Positions 11,504-22,507 are shown, counted from the stretch's first letter. The stretch is 64,000 nt of DNA from Fragilariopsis cylindrus CCMP1102 (GCA_900095095.1 FMBT01000350.1:186001-250000); one strand, 5' to 3'. Notes: generated by a model from the sequence alone, not told the origin. A program made the numbers and translations.

Positions 11504-12670
11504 TCAATCCAATTCCAAGTACCATTCTCGTTTTTCTTGTCTCCTCTGTTCCTGTTCCTGTTTTACTAAATCTTCATCTGTAACAGTACAATAATTTTGT
11601 CTACATGTTGGACACGGATTATTATTCACAACCAATGTAGAACATATTTCACGTTGTGCATTAGATGCCAGGTAATTAACCATACATTCTTTATGATATA
11701 CATGTGAACATTTTGGATCTTCTGACCACACAATTACATCTGTTATTATAAATTCTTCAAAACATATAATACATGTACCACTAATCATTTGTTTTTCTTT
11801 ATTATTGTTACCTTTCAGAAGGTCAAGATTTAGAAAAAACTGCCGAACATTTTTGATTAGATCCTCATCGTCATCTTGATGACAAGTCAATCTACGTTCT
11901 GATTCTACTGATAAATAAATTGATGGATCATCATCATTGTCGACGTGTTCATTCCCTTCAGCATCAGCCAATTCAATATCGATAAACACATTGTTGTTGT
12001 TTTCGATAATATCATCAATATTGCCATCGTCATTTGTTGTTGTTGACTTTGCTTTTGTTTTAATATGTTTATCTTCCAATATTAATTGATTACCATTTGA
12101 ATCAAATGTTTTATTATATAATTCAATACGTTCCGTTGAGTTAAATTTTAATCCACTACTGTAACCCGTTACATCATTATTTCTTGTACCACTATTACCG
12201 TCACCACTATTAGATGTATTATTACCAAAACTAGTAAAACAATTGCAATTTTCTATTTGCCTTAAAAATAACAAGAAAAATATAATTATCCACAATACTG
12301 CAAATGATATAGCTATGTCCGCTGCTGACAAGTTGGAATCGGAATTATATTCTGGTGAGTGGATAACTGTAGGACGAGCATCTGGAAAAATTCCGTCATA
12401 GCTATCATAAAAAGTGGGTACATGATAATTTTCATAATAGAACGGCGCATCTATAGCAGTAGGACGAGCAGCTGTATTATCAGTTATTGCCGATGGAGCT
12501 TCAGTGGGTGCACGTTCTGCTTCTGGCGGCGGCGGCGGATTCCTAAAAGTAGGAGCAGTAGCATCACCAGTAGGTATTGCTGTTGATGGAGCTACGGTAG
12601 TGGGCAATGCAACAGGTACTATTACGTCGGTTGTTAGTGTTGGTGTTGTTGCTGTGTTGTTGTTACTCAT
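11504..12670 (-). CDS. single-pass membrane RING-H2 finger protein, probable E3 ubiquitin ligase
   Basis: 388 residues in one exon. Residues 1-110 are Thr/Pro/Ala-rich with no domain. A membrane segment follows at about 124-146 (IAISFAVLWIIIFFLLFL), then a long acidic Asn/Asp-rich stretch. Near the C-terminus is a RING-H2-type finger: CIIC, then CSHVYHKEC, then CPTC, with all eight metal ligands visible and an unusually long gap between the last two pairs. Such proteins pass ubiquitin from an E2 to membrane or secretory-pathway substrates. The substrate cannot be inferred. The gene is flanked by a 67-bp direct repeat. Confidence 0.8.
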   Translation of the reverse strand: MSNNNTATTPTLTTDVIVPVALPTTVAPSTAIPTGDATAPTFRNPPPPPEAERAPTEAPSAITDNTAARPTAIDAPFYYENYHVPTFYDSYDGIFPDARPTVIHSPEYNSDSNLSAADIAISFAVLWIIIFFLLFLRQIENCNCFTSFGNNTSNSGDGNSGTRNNDVTGYSSGLKFNSTERIELYNKTFDSNGNQLILEDKHIKTKAKSTTTNDDGNIDDIIENNNNVFIDIELADAEGNEHVDNDDDPSIYLSVESERRLTCHQDDDEDLIKNVRQFFLNLDLLKGNNNKEKQMISGTCIICFEEFIITDVIVWSEDPKCSHVYHKECMVNYLASNAQREICSTLVVNNNPCPTCRQNYCTVTDEDLVKQEQEQRRQEKREWYLELD

Positions 12671-13047
12671 GACTGGTGTATTATTCGTTGCTGTTGAATA
12701 CTGGTGTACTGGTCGACTGCTGTACTTTTATTAGCTGCTGTTTATTATTATTTATTTGTTTAGCTAATAATAGATACGGTAACGTTAGATACCAGAGTCG
12801 AATGTATTTACGACATCATGAAGACGACTTCATATTGAATATTGATTTCTTCTTTAGAATTCAAAAATAAGCATCATTCAATAAACTCAAAACAGTCACG
12901 ACTGAAGTATCTTCAAATTTGAAAATCTTCGTCGTCATCTGTAGTCTATTTTTTGAATATAACTGCGCATCGTCGCACAAGTAACGTAGCGCACAATATT
13001 CAATATTATCATCATTATCTACTTGTTCATCAATAATATTTATCAAG
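12671..13047. other. divergent promoter region with copy 2 of a duplicated block
   Basis: Shared upstream DNA of the RING gene (minus) and the small secreted-protein gene (plus). Most of it, 12797-13018, is homologous to 11041-11260. No other element was recognised. Confidence 0.5.
12804..12870 (+). repeat. 67-bp direct repeat, copy 2
   Basis: Identical by eye to 11048-11114. It lies about 180 bases before the start of the 13048 gene, so copy 1 may be the promoter remnant of a lost duplicate of that gene. Confidence 0.85.
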
Positions 13048-13620
13048 ATGATATTCAACAATCTTTATCTGACTGCCATTATTTCTTGCATCGTGCTTGC
13101 CATTCGTGGCCAACAAGATGATAATGGTCCCAACTCATCACTCATCCCCATCGGTTCGATACTACACTACTCAGATACAGCGTGCTCAACCCTGAACGTG
13201 GACAGCGACTTTCACGGCTACTACTACAATCCTGACGCCGTACCTGGAACGCCTGAAACCAACAACACCTATTTCTGCGATCCATCCACGCTGTCTTCGT
13301 ACACACCGTATGGGATCCGTCACTTTGAGAGCTGTTACGTGGACAACGGTGGCAATTGGTATGCTCAACCACTCGGCCTATGCGGTGCCTTTGTCAATGG
13401 CAATGAAACGTTTTCTCTCAAGTTCTGGTCCATCGACCATACCACTGGTATCACTCAGCACCAGGTATATACTGATATGAATTGTACTTTGCCAAAGACA
13501 GAAAAATTTACAGTGATAAATAACATCTGTCAAAAAAGCATATTTGTAGGGTCATACCAAATTGTAATTTCTGATGCATATTACTTGGCTTCTGGGACGA
13601 TAGAAAGTAGTGCTTCCTAG
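13048..13620 (+). CDS. small secreted Cys-containing protein of unknown function
   Basis: 190 residues. The N-terminus (MIFNNLYLTAIISCIVLAIRGQ) is a typical signal peptide with cleavage expected near residue 21. The mature part has six Cys spread over 140 residues (ACSTL, FCDPS, SCYVD, LCGAF, NCTLP, ICQKS), suggesting disulfides, and several N-glycosylation sequons such as NNT, NET and NCT. No domain family was recognised. The region 13140-13440 is visibly more GC-rich than its surroundings. Confidence 0.7.
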   Translation: MIFNNLYLTAIISCIVLAIRGQQDDNGPNSSLIPIGSILHYSDTACSTLNVDSDFHGYYYNPDAVPGTPETNNTYFCDPSTLSSYTPYGIRHFESCYVDNGGNWYAQPLGLCGAFVNGNETFSLKFWSIDHTTGITQHQVYTDMNCTLPKTEKFTVINNICQKSIFVGSYQIVISDAYYLASGTIESSAS

Positions 13621-13765
13621 CTAGCTAGTAATATCTTATGTGTAGCAAAGTTTCAGTTCTATCAAAGTTTGATTTTTGTGTCGAATTTGCGTTTAATTGC
13701 TAGCTAGATGGTGAAAAATAAATAGAATTCATTCCTCGTATGATGGAAAACTTGAACTTTCTTTA

Positions 13766-14458
13766 TCATGTAAATCTCTCCAAACGAACATCAAATAAAA
13801 TGGTAGCATCTCTTCGAGGATTCTTCACGACAGAATCTAAAGCTCGTTGATCTAAATCGCTCATGGGCTTCGGTTCGAGATTAGGGTATACAGAATAAGC
13901 CAATTCGGCAGGGACGATGATACGTCGGATACCATTCTTTCGCATACCAATCAATCCTGAGTCTAGTCCTGGTAGTGACTCTCCCTTTCCTAATGTCACT
14001 GTGAGTGGAATAGCACCAAACCCATCGGGGTTGTTATTCTTTGTATTATAGAACACAACACCGTTCAAATTCAGTAGTCTTCCAGAGCATTGAAATGATA
14101 CACGACTATTATTTCCGACAATTTCGCTACCAGTTCCGACCGAAAAATCTTTAATCTTTACACCATTCGGTAAGGTCTTAAATTGAGTTTCATCAATACT
14201 ACTACCACCCCCTGCTGGTAGTGGAGATTGTGTTCCAATATTTTGAAACTCTGTGGGCTGTGCTTGGACTGAAGCAATATTAGGAAGAAATACGGTAGCG
14301 GTGGCAGCAGCTGTGCTAGTAATTATACCTTCCAATGCGACTCGACGGTTGAGGCTGGTGGTTATTGGTGTTTTCGATTGATGCTGCTGCTGCCATGCAG
14401 CTGTATTCGAGCAGCACAGGAGGGCAAGTATCGGTATTAATAGTTGTTGTTGTAACAT
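13766..14458 (-). CDS. FKBP-type peptidyl-prolyl isomerase, thylakoid-lumen targeted
   Basis: FKBPs speed cis-trans isomerisation of proline bonds. The leader is tripartite: a signal peptide (LLIPILALLCCSNTAAW, aromatic residue after the AA site), a short transit region, then a twin-arginine lumen signal (NRRVALEGIITSTAAA, cleavage near SVQA). The FKBP domain runs from LPNGVKIKDFSVGTG to the end, with FQCSGRLLNLNG, LGKGESLPGLDSGLIGMR and a divergent IIVPAELAYS segment. I chose the ATG at 14458 rather than 14503 because it places the hydrophobic core at the N-terminus. It resembles the lumenal FKBPs that assist photosystem assembly; its client is unknown. Confidence 0.85.
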   Translation of the reverse strand: MLQQQLLIPILALLCCSNTAAWQQQHQSKTPITTSLNRRVALEGIITSTAAATATVFLPNIASVQAQPTEFQNIGTQSPLPAGGGSSIDETQFKTLPNGVKIKDFSVGTGSEIVGNNSRVSFQCSGRLLNLNGVVFYNTKNNNPDGFGAIPLTVTLGKGESLPGLDSGLIGMRKNGIRRIIVPAELAYSVYPNLEPKPMSDLDQRALDSVVKNPRRDATILFDVRLERFT

Positions 14459-14503
14459 TGTATGTTTGCTATGGTCAGGTATGGTATTAAAAAAAATGAG
14501 CAT

Positions 14504-14906
14504 CTTTTGTGATGATGTTCATTATTTACCAGTAGGGACTATCATGATCATGTGTGCCGCCATAAAAAAGCAAATAATAAAATACCTTTTCCGGGTTACC
14601 TTGTTATTTCTTGGAAATGGGGGAAATTTGTGGGGGTGGGAGCAAATGAATACAGAGTCAAATTTAATATGTAAGTAGTGATGAAGGTCCAAAAGAGAAG
14701 AAAAAAATATATAGAGTATTTCATTCCAGCACAAATTCAAAACCATATACAATCTTTATATTATATGCTAGCTAGCTGATAGTTAACGATAAAGTTATTA
14801 TATTTATTATCAGAGCATTCGTCGTCTTTTCCAAAGGTTGGAGTAAGTTCCAATTGAATATATTCATATTAATTAATAATTGATTGATATACCTTATTCA
14901 TTGATC
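14504..14906. other. intergenic, FKBP promoter and splicing-factor 3' region
   Basis: AT-rich, with short open frames on both strands that have no domain or signal. No RNA gene was recognised. GCTAGCTAGC near 14770 is a short palindromic repeat seen elsewhere in the window (13620, 34140). Confidence 0.45.
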
Positions 14907-16688
14907 TTAGTCCTTTGCAACTTGCAACTGTAATTCAGCCGGTAACTCTTCTTGAGATTCAAGCCAATTGCCGAATTCATCGTGACGCTGTTCTTCGTCT
15001 TCTTGTTTCTTTTGATCGTCTCCAGCCATTTTTGTATAGTCTGTTACTCCATCCCAGTAAATAGCCTCCATTTTCTGTTTAGTTCTAGGATTTGGACTCC
15101 CATTCAGGGCTTGTAATGCCGCAGAGGCCGCAATAGGTTCGGCAAACTTAACAATAACTACTCGAGTTTTAGAAATGCAAGTAATTTTCTCAATCGATCC
15201 ATATTCTTGGCAAGTCTCATAAAGGACATCCTCCAATCGATCTTCCGGTATCCCATCCATCATACCCTTGACAACAATAATACATAATCCCTTCCTTCCA
15301 CCCGTCAGTCGTCCGCCGAAGCCTTCATCTTGAGCCTGTATGATAGCTAGTCGTGCCACTTTGCGCTGAGCCTCCGATATAGGACGTTTTCGTTTGTGGA
15401 ATTTATTTTTGTCATCAGAATTTTCGTTCGTACCATCTCTAGCTTGAAAGTGGGCCCGTTCAATCTTAATACGATGATCCTTGTCCCAAAGAGAATCATC
15501 TAAGACCTGCAATGCAAGATCAACTGATTGTTTGTTTGCGTAACATACTGAGGCATCCCCTTTGAGTTTCCCAGTAGAATTGTCTTTGTATAACTTAATT
15601 TTAGGTTGGAGCGTCTCAGGATCTAGATCTATCAATCCGGCTCTGGAAAGATACCGTTGTAATTCTTCTGTAGTGACACCTTCTATGGGTAGTCCAGAGA
15701 TATAAATCCACTGTTTTGCATTTCGTTTGGAGAATTTAGCTTTTTTTGATTTTTTCTTGGATGTTTTATTCTTCGCCGAAGTATTACTGCTACTACTACT
15801 ACTACCAGATATTATTGTTTTGTTACTTCTCGAGTTTGTTGCTGTCTGTTCCGTCTTCGACAATGATTTTGGTGGGGCCAGCGCTTCATGTATCCAATTA
15901 CCTGTTAAAGGATCTTTTACATAACGAGTTCCTCCATCACTCTCATACGCATGATCGTCATCATCCCCCTCGTCATGCGTATTTTCCTTCTTCGTAACAT
16001 CATTATTACCAGCTGTGGACGATAGAAAGGCTTCAAGCTCGTCCTTGATTGCTTGCTTTCCTATATCAGATTCTGCGTTAATTACCAAATCATTACTACT
16101 ATTTTCAGGGACGTTACCATTTGAACCTACAGTTGCTGTTAATTCCTGACCAATCCCCGAATTTTTGTTGTTGTTTTGTATAGCCTCCAAAGCAAGTAGC
16201 AACGAATTCAATTCGGATATTTTTGTCCATTCCGGAGTAATATCTTTAGCGAAGACCAGTAAACTGCTTCTATCTATATCACCTATTGATAATGTAACTT
16301 CTAGTAGCTTCCGACAGGATCCAGGTCCTTTGGCAGGTTCTCCTCCCCCCGTCGTCCAGAACCAGTTATTGCAACAAGCCTCTCGAATGATATCAATCTC
16401 CGATGCGGTTTTCCATTCCCCGTAGGATACTTCTTCTTCTTGTTGCTGTTGCTGTTCGTGTTGCGCAACAACGGGCAAACATTGTGTAGTCGATGGCAAA
16501 ATTGGATTTAAACCTTCCCGAACGGGACAAAATAGACGAACTAATTGCCGTACGGAATGAGGTGAACGGGACACAGTACCAGTCTTGGTCTGATAAAAAT
16601 ACCATTGTTCATCGAGAATGCTATGTGTGATGCTGTCGTCGTTTAGGACTACTTGCTCGCTTTGCTCTTGCTCCTCCATTATTGACAT
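14907..16688 (-). CDS. HTATSF1/CUS2-like U2 snRNP splicing factor
   Basis: 593 residues in one exon. After a GYF-like or WW-like N-terminal segment (DEQWYFYQTKTG) and a conserved DPLTGNWIHEALAPP, a Ser/Lys-rich basic linker leads to two RRM domains. RRM1 begins at KQWIYISGLPIEGVTTEEL and has GDASVCYANKQSVDLALQVLD. RRM2 (LCIIVVKGMM, then VVIVKFAEPIAASAALQALNG) ends with YWDGVTDY, the signature of the UHM domain in HTATSF1 and yeast Cus2. That domain binds SF3B1 and helps place U2 snRNA. The C-terminus has DEFGNWLESQEEL, also family-like. Nuclear; intact frame. Confidence 0.85.
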   Translation of the reverse strand: MSIMEEQEQSEQVVLNDDSITHSILDEQWYFYQTKTGTVSRSPHSVRQLVRLFCPVREGLNPILPSTTQCLPVVAQHEQQQQQEEEVSYGEWKTASEIDIIREACCNNWFWTTGGGEPAKGPGSCRKLLEVTLSIGDIDRSSLLVFAKDITPEWTKISELNSLLLALEAIQNNNKNSGIGQELTATVGSNGNVPENSSNDLVINAESDIGKQAIKDELEAFLSSTAGNNDVTKKENTHDEGDDDDHAYESDGGTRYVKDPLTGNWIHEALAPPKSLSKTEQTATNSRSNKTIISGSSSSSSNTSAKNKTSKKKSKKAKFSKRNAKQWIYISGLPIEGVTTEELQRYLSRAGLIDLDPETLQPKIKLYKDNSTGKLKGDASVCYANKQSVDLALQVLDDSLWDKDHRIKIERAHFQARDGTNENSDDKNKFHKRKRPISEAQRKVARLAIIQAQDEGFGGRLTGGRKGLCIIVVKGMMDGIPEDRLEDVLYETCQEYGSIEKITCISKTRVVIVKFAEPIAASAALQALNGSPNPRTKQKMEAIYWDGVTDYTKMAGDDQKKQEDEEQRHDEFGNWLESQEELPAELQLQVAKD

Positions 16689-17228
16689 GTTAGATCGTCG
16701 TCGTAGCGTTCAGTTTGTGTTCTATCGATATATATTTCACTTTATACGAAGTCCTCCTCTCTTTCTCTTCCTAAATTATTGTAAATTTGAAAAAGGTTTC
16801 GTCGCTCATTTTCAATTTTGTTTTTGAAAATGATTTCAGGGGTATTATAGGTGGGGTCGTAGTAAATTGGGGGGAAGGACTGGGGTAAGATTTTGTAGCA
16901 AAATTAATAATTTCTTCGAAGTCTACAATTATTGTACTGCATGGTATCTTGAATCTCTGCCTTCTAACCAGGAAGATGTATGTAATATATTCTGCTCATC
17001 AGCTGGTTTCTAAAACAGATAGATGGAAAAGTATGCCATACATAAGTTATGGATATGTACAATAATTTCATTAAATCCGACACACTCTGATGCTGGGTCT
17101 CTACAAAGAAAGGGGTATAGATAAATGTATCAAATGTGTAGTAAATCCAAAAGGTACAGCAGATAAAGTACATTAACAACAATCTCCTATATTATATTAT
17201 TACAGGAGTCAAATTCGACACTCGTAGG
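16689..17228. other. intergenic, AT-rich
   Basis: Upstream of the HTATSF1-like gene and downstream of the metallophosphatase-like gene, both on the minus strand. Short open frames only. Nothing else recognised. Confidence 0.45.
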
Positions 17229-19085
17229 TTATGGTGTATCTGTTAAGCTTCCTGTAGTGACATATTCATCGTACCATGAAGATTGATCAATTGTATAAGT
17301 TCCACTTATTGGATCAATTTGTACCCACATCGGAGGCCACGTAGAGCCCTCAACAGCCACAACATCAAGGTTTGGAATACCATTAAATCCTGATTCCATG
17401 TTCCAAGTGTCGACGCCCAAATTTCTATGTATAAAAATGACTTTTTCGTCGTAAGTTTTTACCATAGGATAAAATCCTGTAAAAAAATTCTGGTTGATTT
17501 CAATGTCTGGATCAGCGTGCGCCAGTATTACCATGGTAGTATAATTTCCATTGTACTTGGCAGCTGCTGTATCGATCCACACAAGATCTACGAGGTGTCG
17601 GGCATCCCATTCTTCTTGGTTATGAATAATACCTCCTACCAAATTAATTCCAACAAATAAAACATTTCTTTCCAAAAACACAAAATTTTCGCTATAATCT
17701 GGACTTTGTCGTACTATGTCCCAAGAAGGTTCCGGCCAGTATTTCGTTTCAAAGCCCAGTAGATATTCATACCAAAATTCCAAGGCTTGCGTGGGATTTG
17801 GACAGTCTATAATAAAAGGAAGCAATTTCGTAAAATTCGTGAGCGTACATGAAAATTTCAAAATAATTGATAACGACATGGAAACATTAATCTTTTATTT
17901 AAACGTACCATTATACTCATTGTCGCCAGGAACAAAGTAGACAGGAACTGATGATTGATTGTAAATACCCACGTTGGTGATAAAGGAATCCTCTTCACAG
18001 GATGTTGCATATGGCGAGTTCCAATCCCCTAGATGAAAGAGTACTGTATTATCATCCATTACAGGAAGAGACTGCAGTCCATCAGTGAGAGCAGATACAT
18101 CTTCTTCGCCATCAAAGCGACCACCCATGACAAGAAAGTTAACGGTCGATAGGGTCGAAGACACTGTAGGAACGACGGTAGGAATCGCTGTTATAGTAGT
18201 TGCGTTTGATGGTACATACGTTGGAACTTCAGTTACTACTACTGGAGCTAATGTTGATGTTGTTACTATCGAGTTAGATGATGAATTCGTTGGTGTTGGC
18301 GCTATTTCCACTGGTGATGTATCTGTAGGCTTGGTAACTTTAGGAGGATTTTCGGTTGGATTTGATGTAGCCGCGTCATCAGGCTGCTCTGGGGATATCG
18401 TAGTGTTTACTTTCATTGATTCTGCTTCAGAATCTAATGGCACATCTGTTGGTAAAGTAACATCAATAGTGGGAGTAGGATTTAGTGTACTAGCTGGATT
18501 TTCGTCCTGAAGGGATGGCGAAAACTGGTTTTCAGCAGATAATTTTGCACCCACAACAATCAATACTACAGCACCAACTAACAAGGCCGTACTAGAGATG
18601 ATGACTAATTTGAGCCACAAAGGAGCTTCAACAATCCATAGAGGGCAACAAGATTTTTTGGGGTCGTCCTCGTCGTCTTTCTTCTCATCGAAAGATTCAT
18701 TAGTGACCTCTTTTCCCTCTATTCCCGATTTTAAAGAGTAATCATAGGTTTGGAGATCGTAATCTCCATATTGAAGTGCTGGGTCGTTCTCTCTCTCTAC
18801 TTTCTGTGACTCATAATCTTCTGTCTTGCCAATTATTCGCATGTCACCGATATATCCAATAGTACCTCCACCATCACCCCGATATCCGCCGTATTTTGAA
18901 GTTCCGAGACTACTCATATCTTCCTCGTCTCCATAATCTGGAACAATTAAGGATCGACCATCCAGTGACAGAGCGGAGGAGTTGTCCCCAATCAATTCAC
19001 TAGCACGAAGCGGTTGGGGTGGTCCATCGCTTTCGCTCTCGCCACCGTCGACTGTCTTCGATTTACGCTTGCTTCCAAATACCAT
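17229..19085 (-). CDS. type II membrane protein with metallophosphatase-like ectodomain
   Basis: Two exons, 19085-17909 and 17806-17229, about 584 residues; the 102-bp intron splits NEYN and DCPNP. The N-terminal 150 residues are polar and cytosolic, followed by CCPLW and one membrane segment (LVIISSTALLVGAVVLIVVGA). A long Thr/Pro/Val-rich stalk leads to the ectodomain. There, VLFHLGDWN and VPGDNEYNDC correspond to the second and third metal-binding blocks of calcineurin-like phosphoesterases, and ILAHADPDI may be the fourth. The first block (usually Asp-x-His) reads MGGRFDG, so the first metal site looks altered. The GDNExNDC form is common in algal members. Substrate unknown. Confidence 0.7.
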
Positions 19086-20021
19086 CTGAAAGAGTCAAGG
19101 AGAAATACTTTTGGAATATAAGGTTGCTTTCTTTTTCCTTCTAGAGATCAAGAATTGCGATGTGCTTTGCCTGGAACAATGTGAAAGGTACTGTGTACTA
19201 GTATTGTACGTAATAATTGAAGTAAGTATCAAGTAGACTGTATTATCATTCTTACAAAAATGCTTTCTTGTCGTTTTAATTTGAATTTCGGGCGAGCCAG
19301 CCAGTCATGCGGGACTGAGAGAGTTTTTAATCACGGAACACAGCTTTTTATATAAGGCATTCTAATGTGTTATAAATCCGCCGGGGCACAAATAAATTCA
19401 GCGTGTTAATCACGCTTGTGCCGTGGATATATGTGCCGAAAATGTGCCGTACTGTACTTACTAAATAATTAGTTTCTTTTGACACCATTCTTTAGAAACA
19501 ACGCCCCAAAATTATTAGTGCCGCGAAGCCCTTCGAAGCAGTTGGTTGACATGAACTTTTAACACCGAGCGACGGCGCATCGTTGATGAAACAATAAAAT
19601 GAGCAACAAAAGCACGTGCATAGCTTAGTAACTTATGCTTATTATTGAATACCCGCGAGCGAGGATAATAAGCAAGAAAGTGCACGAAAATCAGGGGTAC
19701 GTACAGTAATAGTATTAAAATTATTACCCTTCTATCGACGTCAACATCAACATCAACCTTGAACCTACTCGTACTGTATCATTTTATTTTCCATTTAAGT
19801 TCGCATCGGCTAGTCGTTATTAATCACAATCACTATCAGCAAAGCGAAAAACCAAACAAAGGATTGAGATTTCTCATTGTACTGGTGAATGAAACTCCAA
19901 CTGATGGACAGCGAACACTTTGTCTCAACGGCACCATACAAGAATAGCAAGAAAACCAAAATGAATAAAAGGATCTACTACCTTATTAAATAATTATAAT
20001 CACCATACTAAGATAGTAGTA
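19086..20021. other. intergenic region with two hairpin-forming inverted repeats
   Basis: Divergent promoter space of about 930 bases. At 19384-19423 GGCACAA and AGCGTG are mirrored by CACGCT and TGTGCC. At 19636-19645 TGCTTATTAT is mirrored exactly at 19665-19674. Both could fold into stems. Short open frames near 19759-19947 have no support as genes. Confidence 0.5.
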
Positions 20022-21733
20022 ATGCCCGAGCATACACCTGATCCCGATACAGTGGAAAATTTTCTTTCGAATGCGATGCTCACATTATCTGTAAAAGATC
20101 GAAATGAGACCACAGAAGAAATTCATGGTGTGCGATGTTTGGCACCAAATGAAACACCAGAATTGTTGGAAAAATCCTTAAGTGAAATGTATGTTGCATT
20201 GAATGTATACCACGGTCTGAAAAGGTAGCCTATTGCAAAAGTCAAAATTATTCCCCCATACGACGTTTGCTATGATCGTGATTTTCGTTTAAGATTTTTA
20301 CGTTGTGAACTATTTGATGCTCCAAAGGCCGCTATTCGGTTGGTAAAGTATATGGACTTTATATTGGAAATATTTGGTCAAGATCGTATCGAATTATTGG
20401 AAAGACCGATCTTTCTTAAAGATCTAGAAAGAGAAGAGGAAACAAACAATTTTCTCAAATCAGGGCATTTCCAATTATTGGATTACCGAGATCGAAGTGG
20501 TAGACGCGTCGGTGTAGTTTTCTTAACGAATGAAATGATGTCCTATAATGTTTATGCCAGGGTAAGCTTTTGTGTGTTCTACGTACAACGAGGAACATAA
20601 AATGTAATCTTGGTATCCCTTCAATATTCAATAGAGTCAAGTCGATTCTATTCTATTCTATTCTTGATGTGTCGTGCTTGCTTTCTCATGTTTTCCCTTT
20701 TATTATTATTCGTCAATTACTTTCCTCAACTTTGACATATTGCATACTGTACAGCTGAGGGTCTTTACATACATTTGGCTGGTAGCATCAGTCGATGTTG
20801 AAAGTCAAAGAAAGGGAATAATAGGTGTATCGATGCCAATGTCTAGTGATGATAATTCATTTTCACCCGCCATGCCATCGAAGGAAGATATAAACCTTCA
20901 ATATAAATTTTATGCTGCTATTCCAATGAGGATATGTACCCTACATTCTTGTTTTCCTCCTGATACATTTTTCTATAGTTATTGGGAGCTAGTGGCATTG
21001 GCCGTCGGAGAAAAAAACAAAAGACGATTGAAATTCAATATGGGTACGTACAGATAAATAATTTTATTTTATATTCGATTAATCATTGTGCGCGTACTGT
21101 ATACGGAGCGCAATTCGCACTGTAACCAAGTGAATCATACTCTAAACTCTAACATCAATCATTGACAACATTCAACAACAACAAAAATCACGGACTATCT
21201 ATCTTATTCTAGGAAGACCGATGGATCTGAAGTATGATCTTATGTCTTATGGAATACCACCAGATCTGCTACCATCAACTGAATCGGGAAACATCAAACT
21301 AAAGAACCATTTACAATGGATTCAAGCTCGGAAGCTAATAGACGAGAAAAGATACACTCAGGAATCTATAGTTGAATGCCCTGCTCTGAATGACGTAGTG
21401 TTTAAAAAAGCCGGGAAATCGTGGAGGCTCCATCCCGGTGATGTCTATTTTCGAGGTCTTATTGAATCGAAACATAAAGAACATTTAATGTGTAATCAAA
21501 CAGAAAAAAGGGATTTGGTATGGTCGATTGTAAAAGAGATAGATTCAAGGAATGGAAAATTTCTAGCCTGGGATAAAATGGGATGGTGGTATGAAGTGAA
21601 GGAAAGATCGGAAATTCGTAAAAAGGTCGCTATCGCTCTTAGGAATTTCAACACTCAGCACAAATCAGCTCGTCAGAAACGTCAGATATGCGAATTAGTA
21701 CATCTGTGTTTGATAGTAATGGAAAGAAAATAA
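20022..21733 (+). CDS. diatom-type protein with DUF6824-like C-terminal domain
   Basis: Exons 20022-20561, 20755-21043 and 21213-21733, joined in phase. The N-terminal half contains FRLRFLRCELFDAPKAAIRLV, the first helices of a CRAL-TRIO-like family abundant in diatoms, followed by a lipid-binding-like middle part (FQLLDYRDRSGRRVGVVFLT). The last exon has HPGDVYFRGLIESKHKEH, VKEIDSRNGKFLAWD, WWYEV and VAIALRNF, the DUF6824 signature. Function is unknown; nuclear or regulatory roles have been guessed for DUF6824. A TAG at 20226-20228 interrupts the frame. It vanishes if two compensating one-base slips occurred at the nearby AAAA and CCCCC runs, which would read KKVAYCKS as in relatives, so I do not call it a pseudogene. 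Confidence 0.65.
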
Positions 21734-21912
21734 AACAAAGGCATTGTGGTGGATATGTGCCTGGTCGATGATATTCGATTCATTCACATTGCGTATCGAA
21801 TTTGTGGTGTGTATTTATTTTATTGATGGTTAATTTTAGCATACATCTAGCTTTATCATTCTAATAAGTAGCACTTATATATTAATTTACAGAATCGATC
21901 CTTTTGACAAAG

Positions 21913-22507
21913 TTAAAATCCATCATCTGGGATTTTTACTGTCATACCGTCAAAATTTTCTTGTACTATAATCTGACATCCCAATCGAGATGTTTCGGTT
22001 ACCTCAAAGGCTAAATCTAACATATCATCTTCTTCATCATCTTTTTCTGGTAGAGTATCGTATACGTCCTCTTCAAATATTAGATGGCATGTACTACAGC
22101 CAATTCACCTCCACATGCTCCCTCCAATTCGATATCGTTGTCATGTGCCGTTGTCATTAAATCCGTCCCTATATCAGCATCCACCGTCTTCGACGTACCA
22201 TCTGCTTCGAGGTATGTGATTGATACAGTCTTGAATTTCTTCTCATTTGCGTCAAAATTGGTTGACGTTGATGAGTAAAGACGTTTCAAAAAAAGTGTAT
22301 CTCTCGTACCAACTATTTTATTATTATTTTATTATTATTATTATTATTATTATTCCAACAAGGAATTGAGGAAGACAATGTACGTATACATCGGTAATTT
22401 TCGGTGGAGACGGAGGTGGGCGAAGTAGAAGAAAGACGGATTACCCGTTTCCAACCGTTTTTTATTGGTATTTTCGAGCAGAATTTGTTTGTTGCCGAAC
22501 GGAACAT
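21913..22507 (-). CDS. mitochondrial adrenodoxin-type 2Fe-2S ferredoxin
   Basis: Electron carrier for iron-sulfur cluster assembly. Exon 1 (22507-22390) encodes a basic Ser/Arg-rich presequence (MFRSATNKF, GWKRVIRLSSTSP) typical of mitochondrial import. A 77-bp intron (22389-22313) contains an ATT microsatellite. Exon 2 has VSITYLEADGTSKTVDADIG, LEGACGGELA, CSTCHLIFEED, MLDLAFEVTETSRLGCQI and ends in TVKIPDDGF, with all four cluster Cys (ACGGE, CSTC, GCQI). The frame slips by one base between ELA and CSTC near 22101, in the middle of the cluster motif, at a two-base run; an assembly error is much the likeliest cause. Start and splice sites are in phase. Confidence 0.85.
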
